The notes beneath the pieces were generated by a model. That model ran no database searches and was not told the DNA's origin. It saw only the letters and a program-made list of their open reading frames with translations. A DNA stretch of 64,000 nt from contig PHCQ01000015.1 in the NCBI GenBank assembly GCA_002840835.1, positions 1 to 64,000 of the forward strand, written 5' to 3'. The DNA comes from Betaproteobacteria bacterium HGW-Betaproteobacteria-16. GTDB taxonomy: Bacteria > Pseudomonadota > Gammaproteobacteria > Burkholderiales > Burkholderiaceae_C. Below, piece after piece: positions 56,811 through 64,000 of this stretch (position 1 is its first letter; each line of letters opens with the position of its first letter). A program made the position numbers and the translations under genes.

Positions 56811-56833
56811 CCCGCTTCGGCGGGTATTTTTTT
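56811..56833 (+). terminator. Rho-independent terminator after phaB
   Basis: CCCGC-TTCG-GCGGG (56811-56824) has a UUCG tetraloop and is followed by TATTTTTTT. It ends the PHB transcript just before the original dusA start. Confidence 0.88.
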
Positions 56834-56853
56834 GGGCTGGGATAATTGGCCCT

Positions 56854-56943
56854 ATGTCATCTGAACCCGCTTTGTCCCCTTGGCGCTTGTCCGTCGCTCC
56901 CATGATGGATCGTTGCGAAAAATCAACGTTATGCGGGTTTTGA
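56854..56943 (+). pseudogene. Displaced 5' end of dusA
   Basis: A 29-codon frame from the ATG at 56854 reads as the DusA N-terminus (PWRLSVAPMMD), then diverges after that motif and hits a stop at 56941. The same motif occurs in the intact dusA 2.4 kb downstream. This is the original start of dusA, cut off by an insertion; the promoter region upstream (56834-56853) is presumably the original one. Confidence 0.88.
56878..56909 (+). repeat. Left attachment-site repeat (attL-like) in dusA codons for PWRLSVAPMMD
   Basis: The 32-bp sequence beginning CCTTGGCGC and ending CCCATGATGGA matches 59258-59289 at 29 of 32 positions; the mismatches are at repeat positions 10, 12 and 21. It encodes the conserved DusA N-terminal motif. 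Confidence 0.82.
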
Positions 56944-56995
56944 GTGGATTGTGTGCTTTTCATGTGCGAACAATAGTCGGCCAGAGGGGAGCGCA

Positions 56996-57532
56996 ATGAA
57001 TGTCGAGCATGTCGGGGCAATGTGGGGTTTCCTGGGGGCCATAGTCGGGGCAGCAGCCAGCATCACCGCGACTCTGCTATCCCTTTCGCACTCAAGGCGC
57101 CTTGAGACTGAAAGGGATCAACGAAGTAGAGCTCAGCGCGATCAAGATGCTCAGCATCAGACGCTGCTTCAGATACAGGATGAAATTCTGAAGCTTTCGA
57201 ATCTCAGTTCCAATACTCTCGTTCGCGATACCATCGAATACGATATTTCCAGGCGTTGGAGGTGGAAGCCCACCGCTGAACTACAGAGGCTGGACCAGCT
57301 CGACATTGACCGAACCGAATCATTGCGCAAGAGTGCCGTCCTCATTGAGCGAATACTCGACGACTCGCTGCGGGCGAAGATCTCTAAATACAAGTCGATC
57401 TTGGTGCGGATGAATAACGCTGACTCAATAGAAGCTGCAGCAGTACTGAGCGCCCGCATGGCAGAGGAACTTGAATCCCTGATGGGAGAACTCGGCGAGC
57501 GCATACGCTCCAGCTCGCTTGTTTCTCCATAG
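56996..57532 (+). CDS. Element cargo 1: membrane-anchored helical protein, unknown function
   Basis: The 178-residue protein has one N-terminal transmembrane helix (MWGFLGAIVGAAASITATLL), followed by a long, highly charged helical region with heptad-like spacing (RRLETERDQRSRAQRDQDAQ). An excellent GAGGGGAGCG site precedes the ATG at 56996. No family is recognised. Codon usage is much less GC-biased than the chromosome, as for the other cargo genes. It is the first of three co-oriented cargo genes. The single-anchor plus coiled-coil build is common in phage-defence effectors and sensors, but that is only suggestive. Confidence 0.75.
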   Translation: MNVEHVGAMWGFLGAIVGAAASITATLLSLSHSRRLETERDQRSRAQRDQDAQHQTLLQIQDEILKLSNLSSNTLVRDTIEYDISRRWRWKPTAELQRLDQLDIDRTESLRKSAVLIERILDDSLRAKISKYKSILVRMNNADSIEAAAVLSARMAEELESLMGELGERIRSSSLVSP

Positions 57533-57661
57533 ACAATTCAAGTGTCACTAGTTTTCCACCAAGCTACAGCATCCCCATGGGGAGGCCCGCGGTCTCTGAA
57601 TGGATAGGTGTCAAAAATCTGTCGAACTCCATGTTATCACCCTACATAGCAGGCCTTTCCT

Positions 57662-58150
57662 ATGAGTGATCTTCACAAAGATGCACCACCCGAACTCCAG
57701 CAGTCTCGCGAAAAGTATCACGACGAGAGATTCCACCAGCTCAATGGATTGCTGACGTCATCATCTGGGGCTGCTTGGTCCTATCTGCTTGCTGTGAACG
57801 GCGGTGCTGCAGCCGGAATTCTTGCCTTTATCGGGGCAAAGGCTTCAGTCGCCGTTCAAATGTGGCCTTACGCGGTTTTGTCTCTATTTGTCTTGGGGTT
57901 GCTGTGTGTCGGGTTCGCACACGCTGCGATTGTCCATAAAGTCCAGGGCCTACTTCAAAACTGGAGTTCCACCATGGAGCGCTACTGGAAGAACCAGGTG
58001 GGTTGGGACTACTTGATGGAACGAGACCAAGATTTGGTTTATCGCTGGCGAAAGGTGCCATGGATTTTGGGCTGGCTTTCTCTCTTGCTGTTCATCGCCG
58101 GGATCATAGTGACAGCATGGAACTTCCATCGTATGGCCTCGCCGAACTAA
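57662..58150 (+). CDS. Element cargo 2: three-helix membrane protein, unknown function
   Basis: The 162-residue protein has a charged N-terminus (~35 residues), then three predicted helices: WSYLLAVNGGAAAGILAFIG, WPYAVLSLFVLGLLCVGFAH and WILGWLSLLLFIAGIIVTAW. Helices 2 and 3 are separated by a charged loop rich in aromatic residues (MERYWKNQVGWDYLMERDQD). The ATG at 57662 has only a weak ribosome site. A perfect palindrome TCCCCATGGGGA (57572-57583) lies in the 129-bp gap upstream. No family is recognised with confidence; similar NGGAAAGILAF-type membrane proteins occur on bacterial accessory regions. Confidence 0.75.
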   Translation: MSDLHKDAPPELQQSREKYHDERFHQLNGLLTSSSGAAWSYLLAVNGGAAAGILAFIGAKASVAVQMWPYAVLSLFVLGLLCVGFAHAAIVHKVQGLLQNWSSTMERYWKNQVGWDYLMERDQDLVYRWRKVPWILGWLSLLLFIAGIIVTAWNFHRMASPN

Positions 58151-58264
58151 ACGTCAGAAGTGTGAGGGGATCAAAGCGCGCCCGGCGTAGCCTCTGGCGG
58201 TGTCGGTGCTTGCCACCCGACTGGCTGCGGCTTCCAGGAGGAACAGCCCAGCTCAGCGAGACCA

Positions 58265-58417
58265 TCAGCCTTCGACCTTCTCCATATAAAACGGCAACCA
58301 CGCCCAGGTCGAGCTTTTCCCGTGCCGGTAGACCTTGGGTCGGTACTTGTGACGCACGATGCGCCGGCCGTCGAGCTGACGCCGATCTGTTGGCAATCGA
58401 GCAAATTTGCGCAACAT
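58265..58417 (-). CDS. Possible 50-residue small protein, opposite strand in the element
   Basis: A 50-codon frame (MLRKFARLPTDRRQLDG... ending YMEKVEG) lies in the 288-bp gap between cargo genes 2 and 3. It is basic and unusually rich in Trp/Tyr (KSSTWAWLPFYMEKVEG). This gap is clearly GC-richer than the cargo genes around it, so it may be the remnant of a different gene, perhaps the C-terminus of a lost protein. No strong ribosome site is seen. It would be antisense to the leader of cargo gene 3. Confidence 0.35.
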   Translation of the reverse strand: MLRKFARLPTDRRQLDGRRIVRHKYRPKVYRHGKSSTWAWLPFYMEKVEG

Positions 58418-58438
58418 CTGCTACACGAAGGAGCCTTC

Positions 58439-59017
58439 ATGAATAAGCCTGAGAATTCCGGCAAAGGTGGCGTCCTCGTCCACTTCAAACAAAATTGGCC
58501 GTGGGCCTTTGCGGCGTCCGTCGCTATCGCAGCGGCATTCGTTGTCGGCTTCTATGTAAGCCAATTCGGAGAGTTCGGGCTATCTGATCAGACCCAGAAC
58601 TGGGGAGCCTTTGGCGACTATGTTGGCGGCGTTCTCAACCCCTTGGTCGCATTGGCTGCATTGCTTCTGCTTGCCCACTCAATCAGTATTCAACGCAGAG
58701 AGCTACATGACACGGGGGTAGCGCTCAGGGAACAAGCGTCGCACTCAAGGGACTTGGTCCACCTAACCGCGATGATCGCGGTGCTGGAACGTCACGAGCG
58801 GCACTTAGAGGGGCTCAAAAGCGAACTGAAAGAAATGCCCGTTCCAGGCAAGGTCGAGGAGACGATGGAAGTGATCATGAGGAGAGCTGGTTTGAAAAGT
58901 GCCATTCAGCAAGTCTCCACTCAACACCATGAGTTGCGAGAGAACATAGGCAAATTACTTTACAAGCTGCAATCCGAAAGTGAAAAAGAGGGAGGCAATC
59001 CAACGGAAGCTCTGTAA
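58439..59017 (+). CDS. Element cargo 3: putAbiC-like membrane protein (abortive infection?)
   Basis: The 192-residue protein has two N-terminal helices (PWAFAASVAIAAAFVVGFYV and LVALAALLLLAHSISIQ) joined by the motif WGAFGDYVGGVLNPLVAL, then a charged helical, probably coiled-coil tail (RRELHDTGVALREQ and on). The G-FGD-GGVLNP signature between two helices is the N-terminal hallmark, as I remember it, of putative phage abortive-infection proteins (putAbiC group). This protein is shorter and lacks their long C-terminal part. GAAGGAG precedes the ATG at 58439; a longer frame to 58322 lacks a start of similar quality. Confidence 0.75.
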   Translation: MNKPENSGKGGVLVHFKQNWPWAFAASVAIAAAFVVGFYVSQFGEFGLSDQTQNWGAFGDYVGGVLNPLVALAALLLLAHSISIQRRELHDTGVALREQASHSRDLVHLTAMIAVLERHERHLEGLKSELKEMPVPGKVEETMEVIMRRAGLKSAIQQVSTQHHELRENIGKLLYKLQSESEKEGGNPTEAL

Positions 59018-59114
59018 GCAGCCCCAGCTTTCGCGTGCAGGCGTCGAAGATCACAGAAGCGAAAAGAAAACCCTGCGCTGGGCCGGGCTAAGGTCTGGAA
59101 AATGTCACCAGTCG

Positions 59115-59188
59115 TGTGCTCTCAATGTGTGTCTAGTCGTACACCAGTGCTACACCGCTCAATCCCTTCTGTGCACTCTGTGTGCACT
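59115..59188. repeat. 11-bp-phased short repeats near the right end of the element
   Basis: TGTGC starts at 59115, TGTGT at 59126, and TGTGCACT at 59170 and 59181; the intervals are 11, 44 and 11 bp. On the same strand, TACACC occurs at 59140 and 59151, again 11 bp apart. At the left end TGTGC occurs at 56952 and 56963, also 11 bp apart. Such one-turn phasing is typical of integrase or excisionase arm sites. The rest of the 207-bp gap before dusA shows no gene. Confidence 0.5.
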
Positions 59189-59224
59189 AATCTCTTCACA
59201 TGAGCCGAAAAAGTAAAAACACAA

Positions 59225-60268
59225 GTGGAAAATACTCAGTCAAATCAACAGCTTAATCCTTGGCGCCTTTCCGTCGCGCCCATGATGGACTGGACCGACC
59301 GGCATTGCCGTTATTTCCATCGCCTGCTGACCAGGAAGACGCTGCTCTACACCGAGATGGTGACGACGGGCGCGTTGATGCATGGCAGTGTGCAGCGGCA
59401 CCTTCGCTTCAACAAAGAAGAGCATCCGGTGGCTCTGCAGCTTGGCGGCAGTGAGCCGGCGGACCTGGCTGCAGCGGCGCGGCTGGGGGAGCAGTGGGGC
59501 TACGACGAGATCAATCTGAACTGCGGTTGCCCCAGTGACCGGGTGCAGCGCGGTGCGTTCGGTGCCTGCCTGATGGCGGAGCCCAGGCTGGTGGCCGATG
59601 GCGTCAAGGCCATGGTGGATGCCGTGACTGTGCCGGTCACAGTAAAGCACCGCATCGGCATCGACAGGACCGAGAGCTACGAATTCGTTCGTGACTTCGT
59701 GGGCACGGTCAGCGAAGCGGGGTGTTCGGTCTTCATGGTGCACGCGCGCAATGCCTGGTTGCAGGGCCTGTCGCCGAAGGAAAACCGGGAGGTGCCACCG
59801 CTGCGCTACGAACTGGCGTACCAGCTCAAACGCGATTTTCCTCACCTCACCATCGGTGTGAATGGCGGTATCACCACCAATGAACAGATCGACATGCACC
59901 TGGCGCAGGTTGATGGCGTGATGGTGGGGCGCGAGGCCTACCATCACCCGTGGCTCATGACCTCCTGGGACGAGCGCTTCTTTGGCGCTTCGCCTTCCTT
60001 GGTGACCCGCGAAGGGGTAGAGGAACAGATGGTGGCCTACATGGAGCGTGCACACGCGGAAGACGGCTGCCCCTGGTATGCCATTGCACGCCACATGCTG
60101 GGCCTTCGGCACGGCCTGCGAGGCGCACGTCTGTGGCGCCAGGTGTGGAGTGACCATCGGCTCAAGCCCTTGCCGCCCAGAGAGGTGTGGGCGATGGCGC
60201 AGGCTCACATCGGGTCCGAGGTTGCGGAAGGCATCGACCCTGCGCTTCAACCGCTGGCAGCGCTCTGA
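59225..60268 (+). CDS. dusA: tRNA-dihydrouridine synthase A, re-started at a GTG supplied by the element
   Basis: The 347-residue flavoprotein reduces uridines in the tRNA D-loop. It has SVAPMMDWTDRHCRYFHRLL, the catalytic-Cys segment EINLNCGCPSDRVQRGAFGA, VKHRIGIDRTESYEF and the PHLTIGVNGGI barrel strand. Its first ~11 codons, up to NPWRLS, come from the inserted element: the start is a GTG at 59225 (VENTQSNQQLN), whereas the original start lies 2.4 kb upstream. The gene is intact beyond the junction, so the insertion probably preserved function but moved it to new 5' control sequences. Confidence 0.95.
   Translation: MENTQSNQQLNPWRLSVAPMMDWTDRHCRYFHRLLTRKTLLYTEMVTTGALMHGSVQRHLRFNKEEHPVALQLGGSEPADLAAAARLGEQWGYDEINLNCGCPSDRVQRGAFGACLMAEPRLVADGVKAMVDAVTVPVTVKHRIGIDRTESYEFVRDFVGTVSEAGCSVFMVHARNAWLQGLSPKENREVPPLRYELAYQLKRDFPHLTIGVNGGITTNEQIDMHLAQVDGVMVGREAYHHPWLMTSWDERFFGASPSLVTREGVEEQMVAYMERAHAEDGCPWYAIARHMLGLRHGLRGARLWRQVWSDHRLKPLPPREVWAMAQAHIGSEVAEGIDPALQPLAAL
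59258..59289 (+). repeat. Right attachment-site repeat (attR-like) inside intact dusA
   Basis: This 32-bp direct repeat of 56878-56909 (29/32 identical) spans codons for PWRLSVAPMMD in the functional dusA. It marks the right junction of the inserted element. Confidence 0.82.
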
Positions 60269-60315
60269 TTGCTCCCTTGTCTCCTCTGGTCAGGGGTGGC
60301 TTTGCTCTGCTGGTG

Positions 60316-60951
60316 TCAGGCGGCGGCTTCCAGTCCGTTCTGGAAATGTTCACGCATGCGGGTCACAGCCAGGTCTGCGTCGCGCGACCGCAGCGCGCTC
60401 ATGATGGCCCTGTGTTCCGCCAGCGAATCATTGAGGCGACCGCTCTTGAACAAGGAGTTGTGGCGGTTGAGCTTCATGACTTTGCGCAGGTCAGCCACCA
60501 TCTGCTGGCGCCAGCGGTTGTCTGCGGTTTCCAGCAGCTTCATGTGAAAGCGCTCGTTGACCGCAAAAAACCGGTTCCTTTCAGCGGTGCTCGCCTCCAG
60601 TTCGTCGTGCAGGGCCTGCAGTTCGGCGATCTGTTCATCGGTGGCTTTTTGGGCCACCACGCCCGCTGCATCGGATTCGAGCAGGGAGAGCAGGTGGTAG
60701 ACATCGGTGAGGTCCTTCTCTGACACTTCGGTCACGTAGGCGCCTCGCCGAACCTTCATGGTGACCAGCCCCTCAGCTGCCAGCACCTTGAGGGCTTCCC
60801 GCAAGGGCGTGCGACTGATACCGTAGGCCTCGGCCAGCTTGAGCTCGTCGATCCAGCTGCCAGGTTCCAGTTCGCGGTTGAAGATGCGCTGGCGCAGCAG
60901 TTCAGCCACTTCTTCATAAAGCGCGCGCGGTGCGAGGGAGAGTGCAGACAT
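60316..60951 (-). CDS. GntR-family regulator (FCD subfamily)
   Basis: The 211-residue protein has the winged helix (ALYEEVAELLRQRIFNRELE... SRTPLREALKVLAAEGLV) and an FCD helical domain with metal-site residues (NERFHMKLLETADN; SLAEHRAIMSALRSRDADLA). The frame extends to 61158, but MSALSLAPRALYEEV at 60951 is the family start. It is divergent from the methylmalonyl-CoA mutase gene (134 bp), so it likely controls mutase/meaB expression in response to an acyl or organic-acid ligand. Confidence 0.92.
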   Translation of the reverse strand: MSALSLAPRALYEEVAELLRQRIFNRELEPGSWIDELKLAEAYGISRTPLREALKVLAAEGLVTMKVRRGAYVTEVSEKDLTDVYHLLSLLESDAAGVVAQKATDEQIAELQALHDELEASTAERNRFFAVNERFHMKLLETADNRWRQQMVADLRKVMKLNRHNSLFKSGRLNDSLAEHRAIMSALRSRDADLAVTRMREHFQNGLEAAA

Positions 60952-61085
60952 GTGGATGCGAAATGGCGTAGGGTGTGACGGGCGGATTGTAGTCCCATCG
61001 CCGAAATCTGCATCAATAATTATGAATGATGTATGATTGCGCCCGCTCCAACGTTCCCTCATTACCTCATTTCGCGTTGCCCGAC
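60952..61085. promoter_or_regulatory. Divergent gntR/mcm control region
   Basis: The 134-bp spacer contains an AT-rich patch with an extended -10-like TG-TATGAT (hexamer 61032-61037) directed toward the mutase gene, and a CATCA/TGATG dyad around 61011-61031. These overlap and would suit repression by the divergent GntR protein. The -35 element is not evident. Confidence 0.4.
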
Positions 61086-63242
61086 ATGACCACTCCACAG
61101 CCCGAATTTCAGCCCGCCAGCCTGGAGGCATGGACCCAAGCCGCCCGGAAATCTGCACCCGGTGGCAATGTGGATGCCCTCAACTGGGTGACGCCGGACG
61201 GTATCAGTGTCAAGCCGCTGTACACCGCAGAAGACACGGCCAACCTGCCCCATACGCACACGCTGCCCGGCTTCGAGCCCTTCATCCGCGGCCCACAGGC
61301 CACCATGTACGCGGTGCGCCCGTGGACGATCCGCCAATACGCCGGCTTCTCCACCGCAGAGGAATCCAATGCCTTCTACCGCAAGGCGTTGGCCGCTGGC
61401 GGGCAGGGCGTGTCGGTTGCCTTCGACCTGGCCACCCATCGGGGATACGACAGCGACCATCCCCGCGTGACCGGCGATGTGGGCAAAGCCGGCGTGGCCA
61501 TCGACAGCGTGGAGGACATGAAGATCCTGTTCGACCAGATCCCGCTGGACAAGGTGAGCGTGTCCATGACCATGAACGGTGCGGTGCTTCCGGTGCTCGC
61601 GGGCTACGTGGTGGCAGCAGAAGAGCAGGGCGTGGTGCAGGACCAACTCAGCGGAACCATCCAGAACGACATCCTCAAGGAGTTCATGGTCCGCAATACC
61701 TACATCTACCCGCCCGAGCCGTCGATGAAGATCATTGGCGACATCATCGAATACACGGCGAAACACATGCCGAAGTTCAACTCGATCAGCATCAGCGGCT
61801 ACCACATGCAGGAAGCAGGTGCCAACCAGGCGCTGGAACTGGCCTTCACGCTGGCCGACGGGCAGGAGTACGTGAAAACGGCCATTGCCAAGGGCATGGA
61901 CGTGGACGCTTTTGCCGGGCGACTGAGCTTCTTCTGGGCGATCGGCATGAATTTCTATCTTGAGATCGCCAAGATGCGCGCCGCCCGGCTGCTGTGGACG
62001 CGCATCATGAAGGGCTTTAACGCCAAGAGCCCCAAGAGCCTGATGCTGCGCACCCACTGCCAGACCTCGGGCTGGAGCCTGACCGAGCAAGACCCGTACA
62101 ACAACGTGGTGCGCACCACCATTGAAGCCATGGCCGCCGTGTTCGGCGGCACGCAGAGTCTGCACACCAACAGCTTTGACGAAGCCATCGCGCTGCCCAC
62201 CGAGTTCAGCGCCCGCATCGCACGCAACACGCAGCTGATCATCCAGGAAGAGACCCACATCACGAACGTGGTCGACCCCTGGGCCGGCAGCTACATGATG
62301 GAGAGCCTGACCCAGGAAATGGCCGACAAGGCCTGGGCCATCATCGAAGAAGTGCAGGCCATGGGCGGCATGACCAAAGCCGTGGACAGTGGCTGGGCCA
62401 AGCTCAAGATCGAGGCCGCCGCCGCAGAGAAGCAGGCCCGCATCGACAGTGGCAAGGACGTGATCGTCGGCGTCAACAAATACAAGCTCAAGACGGAAGA
62501 CCCGATCGAGGCGCGCGACATCGACAATGTGGCGGTGCGAGAGGGGCAGATTGCCCGTCTGCAGCAGATCAAGGCCACGCGCGATGCGGCCAAGGTGCAG
62601 GTCGCGCTCGAAGCACTCACCGCGGCCGCCGAGAGTGGCGAAGGCAACCTGCTCGACCTGTCGATCCAGGCCATCCGCCTGCGCGCCACCGTGGGCGAGG
62701 TGAGCGATGCGCTGGAAAAAATTTATGGGCGCCACCGCGCCGATACACAGAAGGTGACCGGTGTGTACGCAGCTGCCTACGATTCCGCCGAGGGCTGGGA
62801 CGCCCTCAAGACCGAGATCAATGCCTTCGCCGAAGCGCAGGGCCGCCGCCCGCGCGTGATGATCAGCAAACTGGGCCAGGACGGGCATGACCGCGGCGCC
62901 AAGGTGGTGGCCACGGCCTTCGCCGATCTGGGTTTCGACGTGGACATGGGGCCGCTGTTCCAGACGCCCGAGGAGTGCGCGCGGCAGGCGATTGAAAATG
63001 ACGTGCATGCGGTGGGGGTGTCCACGCTCGCCGCTGGTCACAAGACGCTGGTGCCGGCCATCATTGCCGAGCTCAAGAAGCAAGGTGCCGACGACATCAT
63101 CGTGTTCGTGGGCGGGGTGATCCCGCGCCAGGACTACGAGATGCTCTACGAGGCTGGCGTGAAGGGCATCTACGGCCCTGGCACCCCGATTCCAGCCAGC
63201 GCGAAGGATGTGCTGGAGCAGATCAAGAAGGCCATTGGGTGA
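61086..63242 (+). CDS. scpA: Methylmalonyl-CoA mutase, single-chain
   Basis: The 718-residue cobalamin enzyme interconverts (R)-methylmalonyl-CoA and succinyl-CoA. The TIM-barrel part shows [38 protein letters not shown] and [20 protein letters not shown]. The B12 domain has the DxHxxG motif Asp599-His601-Gly604 in [13 protein letters not shown]. Length matches the homodimeric type (E. coli ScpA/Sbm). The start is [10 protein letters not shown] at 61086, although an ATG at 61026 is in frame. Its stop overlaps the GTG start of meaB by 4 bp. Confidence 0.96.
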   Translation: MTTPQPEFQPASLEAWTQAARKSAPGGNVDALNWVTPDGISVKPLYTAEDTANLPHTHTLPGFEPFIRGPQATMYAVRPWTIRQYAGFSTAEESNAFYRKALAAGGQGVSVAFDLATHRGYDSDHPRVTGDVGKAGVAIDSVEDMKILFDQIPLDKVSVSMTMNGAVLPVLAGYVVAAEEQGVVQDQLSGTIQNDILKEFMVRNTYIYPPEPSMKIIGDIIEYTAKHMPKFNSISISGYHMQEAGANQALELAFTLADGQEYVKTAIAKGMDVDAFAGRLSFFWAIGMNFYLEIAKMRAARLLWTRIMKGFNAKSPKSLMLRTHCQTSGWSLTEQDPYNNVVRTTIEAMAAVFGGTQSLHTNSFDEAIALPTEFSARIARNTQLIIQEETHITNVVDPWAGSYMMESLTQEMADKAWAIIEEVQAMGGMTKAVDSGWAKLKIEAAAAEKQARIDSGKDVIVGVNKYKLKTEDPIEARDIDNVAVREGQIARLQQIKATRDAAKVQVALEALTAAAESGEGNLLDLSIQAIRLRATVGEVSDALEKIYGRHRADTQKVTGVYAAAYDSAEGWDALKTEINAFAEAQGRRPRVMISKLGQDGHDRGAKVVATAFADLGFDVDMGPLFQTPEECARQAIENDVHAVGVSTLAAGHKTLVPAIIAELKKQGADDIIVFVGGVIPRQDYEMLYEAGVKGIYGPGTPIPASAKDVLEQIKKAIG

Positions 63243-64000
63243 GCTCTGCGGTGCTGCAGGAAGGCATTCTGCGCGGCGATTCCGCCGGGCAACGCCGCGC
63301 CATGGCCAAGGCCATCACATTGCTTGAGTCCACCCGTGCCGATCACCGCGCCCAGGGCGATGAGCTGCTCACCGCCTTGTTGCCGCACGCAGGCAAAGCC
63401 TTTCGCCTGGGCATCAGCGGCGTGCCGGGCGTGGGCAAGAGCACCTTCATTGAGGCCCTGGGGCTGTACCTGATAGAAAAGGGCCATCGCGTCGCGGTCC
63501 TGACCGTTGACCCTTCCAGCACGGTCTCGGGTGGTTCCATCCTCGGCGACAAGACGCGTATGGAGAAGCTCTCCGTGCACGAAAGGGCCTACATCCGGCC
63601 CAGTCCGAGCAGCGGCACGCTGGGCGGGGTGGCCGAGAAGACCCGCGAAGCCATGCTCGTATGCGAGGCCGCAGGCTACGACATCGTCATCGTGGAAACG
63701 GTGGGCGTGGGCCAGAGCGAGACAGCAGTCAGCGGCATGACCGACATGTTCGTGCTCATGCAACTGCCCAATGCCGGCGACGACCTGCAGGCCATCAAGA
63801 AGGGCGTGATGGAACTGGCCGATCTGGTGGTCATCAACAAGGCCGACCTCGACCCCGACGCCGCCACGCGGGCGCGGGCGCAGATCACTTCTTCACTTCG
63901 ACTGCTGGGTCTGCAAGGCCATCCCGAACACGCACACCACAACGAGGCCATCTGGCATCCCCAGGTGATTCAGCTCAGCGCGCTGCAGGGCCGTGGCCTG
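63239..64000 (+). CDS. meaB: Methylmalonyl-CoA mutase-associated GTPase MeaB (3' end outside window)
   Basis: The frame runs from a GTG at 63239 (GTGA overlap with the mutase stop) to the window end with no stop: 254 codons of an expected ~320. The P-loop is [18 protein letters not shown]. Further GTPase/G3E motifs follow: [34 protein letters not shown] and VINKADLD. MeaB (formerly ArgK) is the GTPase chaperone that gates cobalamin loading and protects the mutase from inactivation. The direct coupling to the mutase gene fits that role. Confidence 0.93.
   Translation, partial: MSSAVLQEGILRGDSAGQRRAMAKAITLLESTRADHRAQGDELLTALLPHAGKAFRLGISGVPGVGKSTFIEALGLYLIEKGHRVAVLTVDPSSTVSGGSILGDKTRMEKLSVHERAYIRPSPSSGTLGGVAEKTREAMLVCEAAGYDIVIVETVGVGQSETAVSGMTDMFVLMQLPNAGDDLQAIKKGVMELADLVVINKADLDPDAATRARAQITSSLRLLGLQGHPEHAHHNEAIWHPQVIQLSALQGRGL

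Larger units (their letters stand above)
56878..59289. mobile_element. 2.4 kb integrated element in the dusA 5' end, no integrase visible
   Basis: Two 32-bp direct repeats matching at 29 positions (56878-56909 and 59258-59289) bound a segment whose sampled lines have 40-50 % GC against mid-60s around it. It carries three small membrane-protein genes. The dusA 5' end is a known integration target of a family of tyrosine integrases used by prophages and islands, and the repeats fall on exactly that region. No integrase, excisionase or replication gene is visible, so it is a decayed element or one mobilised in trans. Confidence 0.85.

Noticed and set aside
59200-59256. 18-codon ORF from the ATG at 59200 just before dusA
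   Set aside because: It ends within the dusA N-terminal codons, has no ribosome site and overlaps the better-supported GTG start of dusA.
61062-63083. 673-codon open frame antisense to methylmalonyl-CoA mutase
   Set aside because: It is a shadow of high-GC codon usage on the opposite strand; the mutase reading is complete and conserved.

Overview
The window is a 64 kb piece of a GC-rich (mid-60s %) bacterial chromosome. Gene content and protein sequences point to a betaproteobacterium of the Burkholderiales, most likely a Comamonadaceae such as a Hydrogenophaga relative. This is inferred from the homodimeric aceE/aceF/lpdA locus with extra lipoyl domains, the phaC-phaA-phaB cluster, several TRAP systems and the overall protein flavour; there is no rRNA or marker phylogeny here. 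Two genes are cut by the window ends (ligA on the left, meaB on the right).

Layout. 0-9 kb is housekeeping: the ligA 3' end, a periplasmic trypsin-like protease coupled to a membrane FHA protein, def, and on the minus strand folD, map and glnD. 8.6-18.4 kb holds a PAS sensor kinase and FixJ-type regulator pair divergent from the pyruvate dehydrogenase operon aceE-aceF-lpdA. 18.6-26.7 kb holds a DUF72 gene and a LysR regulator divergent from a sugar-acid locus: TRAP dctP, an IlvD/Edd dehydratase, an FAH-superfamily 2-keto-3-deoxy-acid dehydratase, dctQ and dctM. 26.7-34.6 kb holds an MFS gene, a Nudix gene and a minus-strand catabolic cluster (Rieske oxygenase, glutamine-synthetase-like ligase, 2Fe-2S ferredoxin, FAH hydrolase, TRAP binding protein) divergent from a GntR regulator. 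34.8-38.5 kb holds a thymidine/AMP-phosphorylase-like gene overlapping a PRPP-synthetase-like gene, then an Old Yellow Enzyme.

38.6-46.1 kb is an unusual overlapping operon: NfeD protease, slipin, acyl-CoA synthetase, a second heteromeric PDH (E1 alpha, E1 beta, E2, no E3) and a stand-alone acyl carrier protein. It is followed by a VF530 protein, a UMF1 transporter and a large ACP/acyl-AMP-ligase/acyltransferase fusion. 50.9-56.7 kb holds maiA, pgeF, a small membrane protein and the polyhydroxybutyrate genes phaC, phaA and phaB.

56.85-59.29 kb is a 2.4 kb insertion in the 5' end of dusA. It is bounded by 32-bp near-identical direct repeats (29/32), is AT-richer than its surroundings, has no visible integrase, and carries three genes for small membrane proteins, one with the look of an abortive-infection protein. 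59.2-64 kb holds the re-started dusA, a GntR regulator and methylmalonyl-CoA mutase with its GTPase chaperone meaB.

Four copies of a three-hairpin intergenic repeat lie immediately after stop codons (after aceE, the 33.9 kb gntR, phaC and phaB); the outer stem keeps pairing although its sequence changes. No tRNA, rRNA, CRISPR array or IS element was recognised. No stretch over 300 bp lacks a gene; the largest gaps (11.8-12.0, 34.6-34.8, 58.15-58.44 and 59.0-59.2 kb) are described as separate entries.
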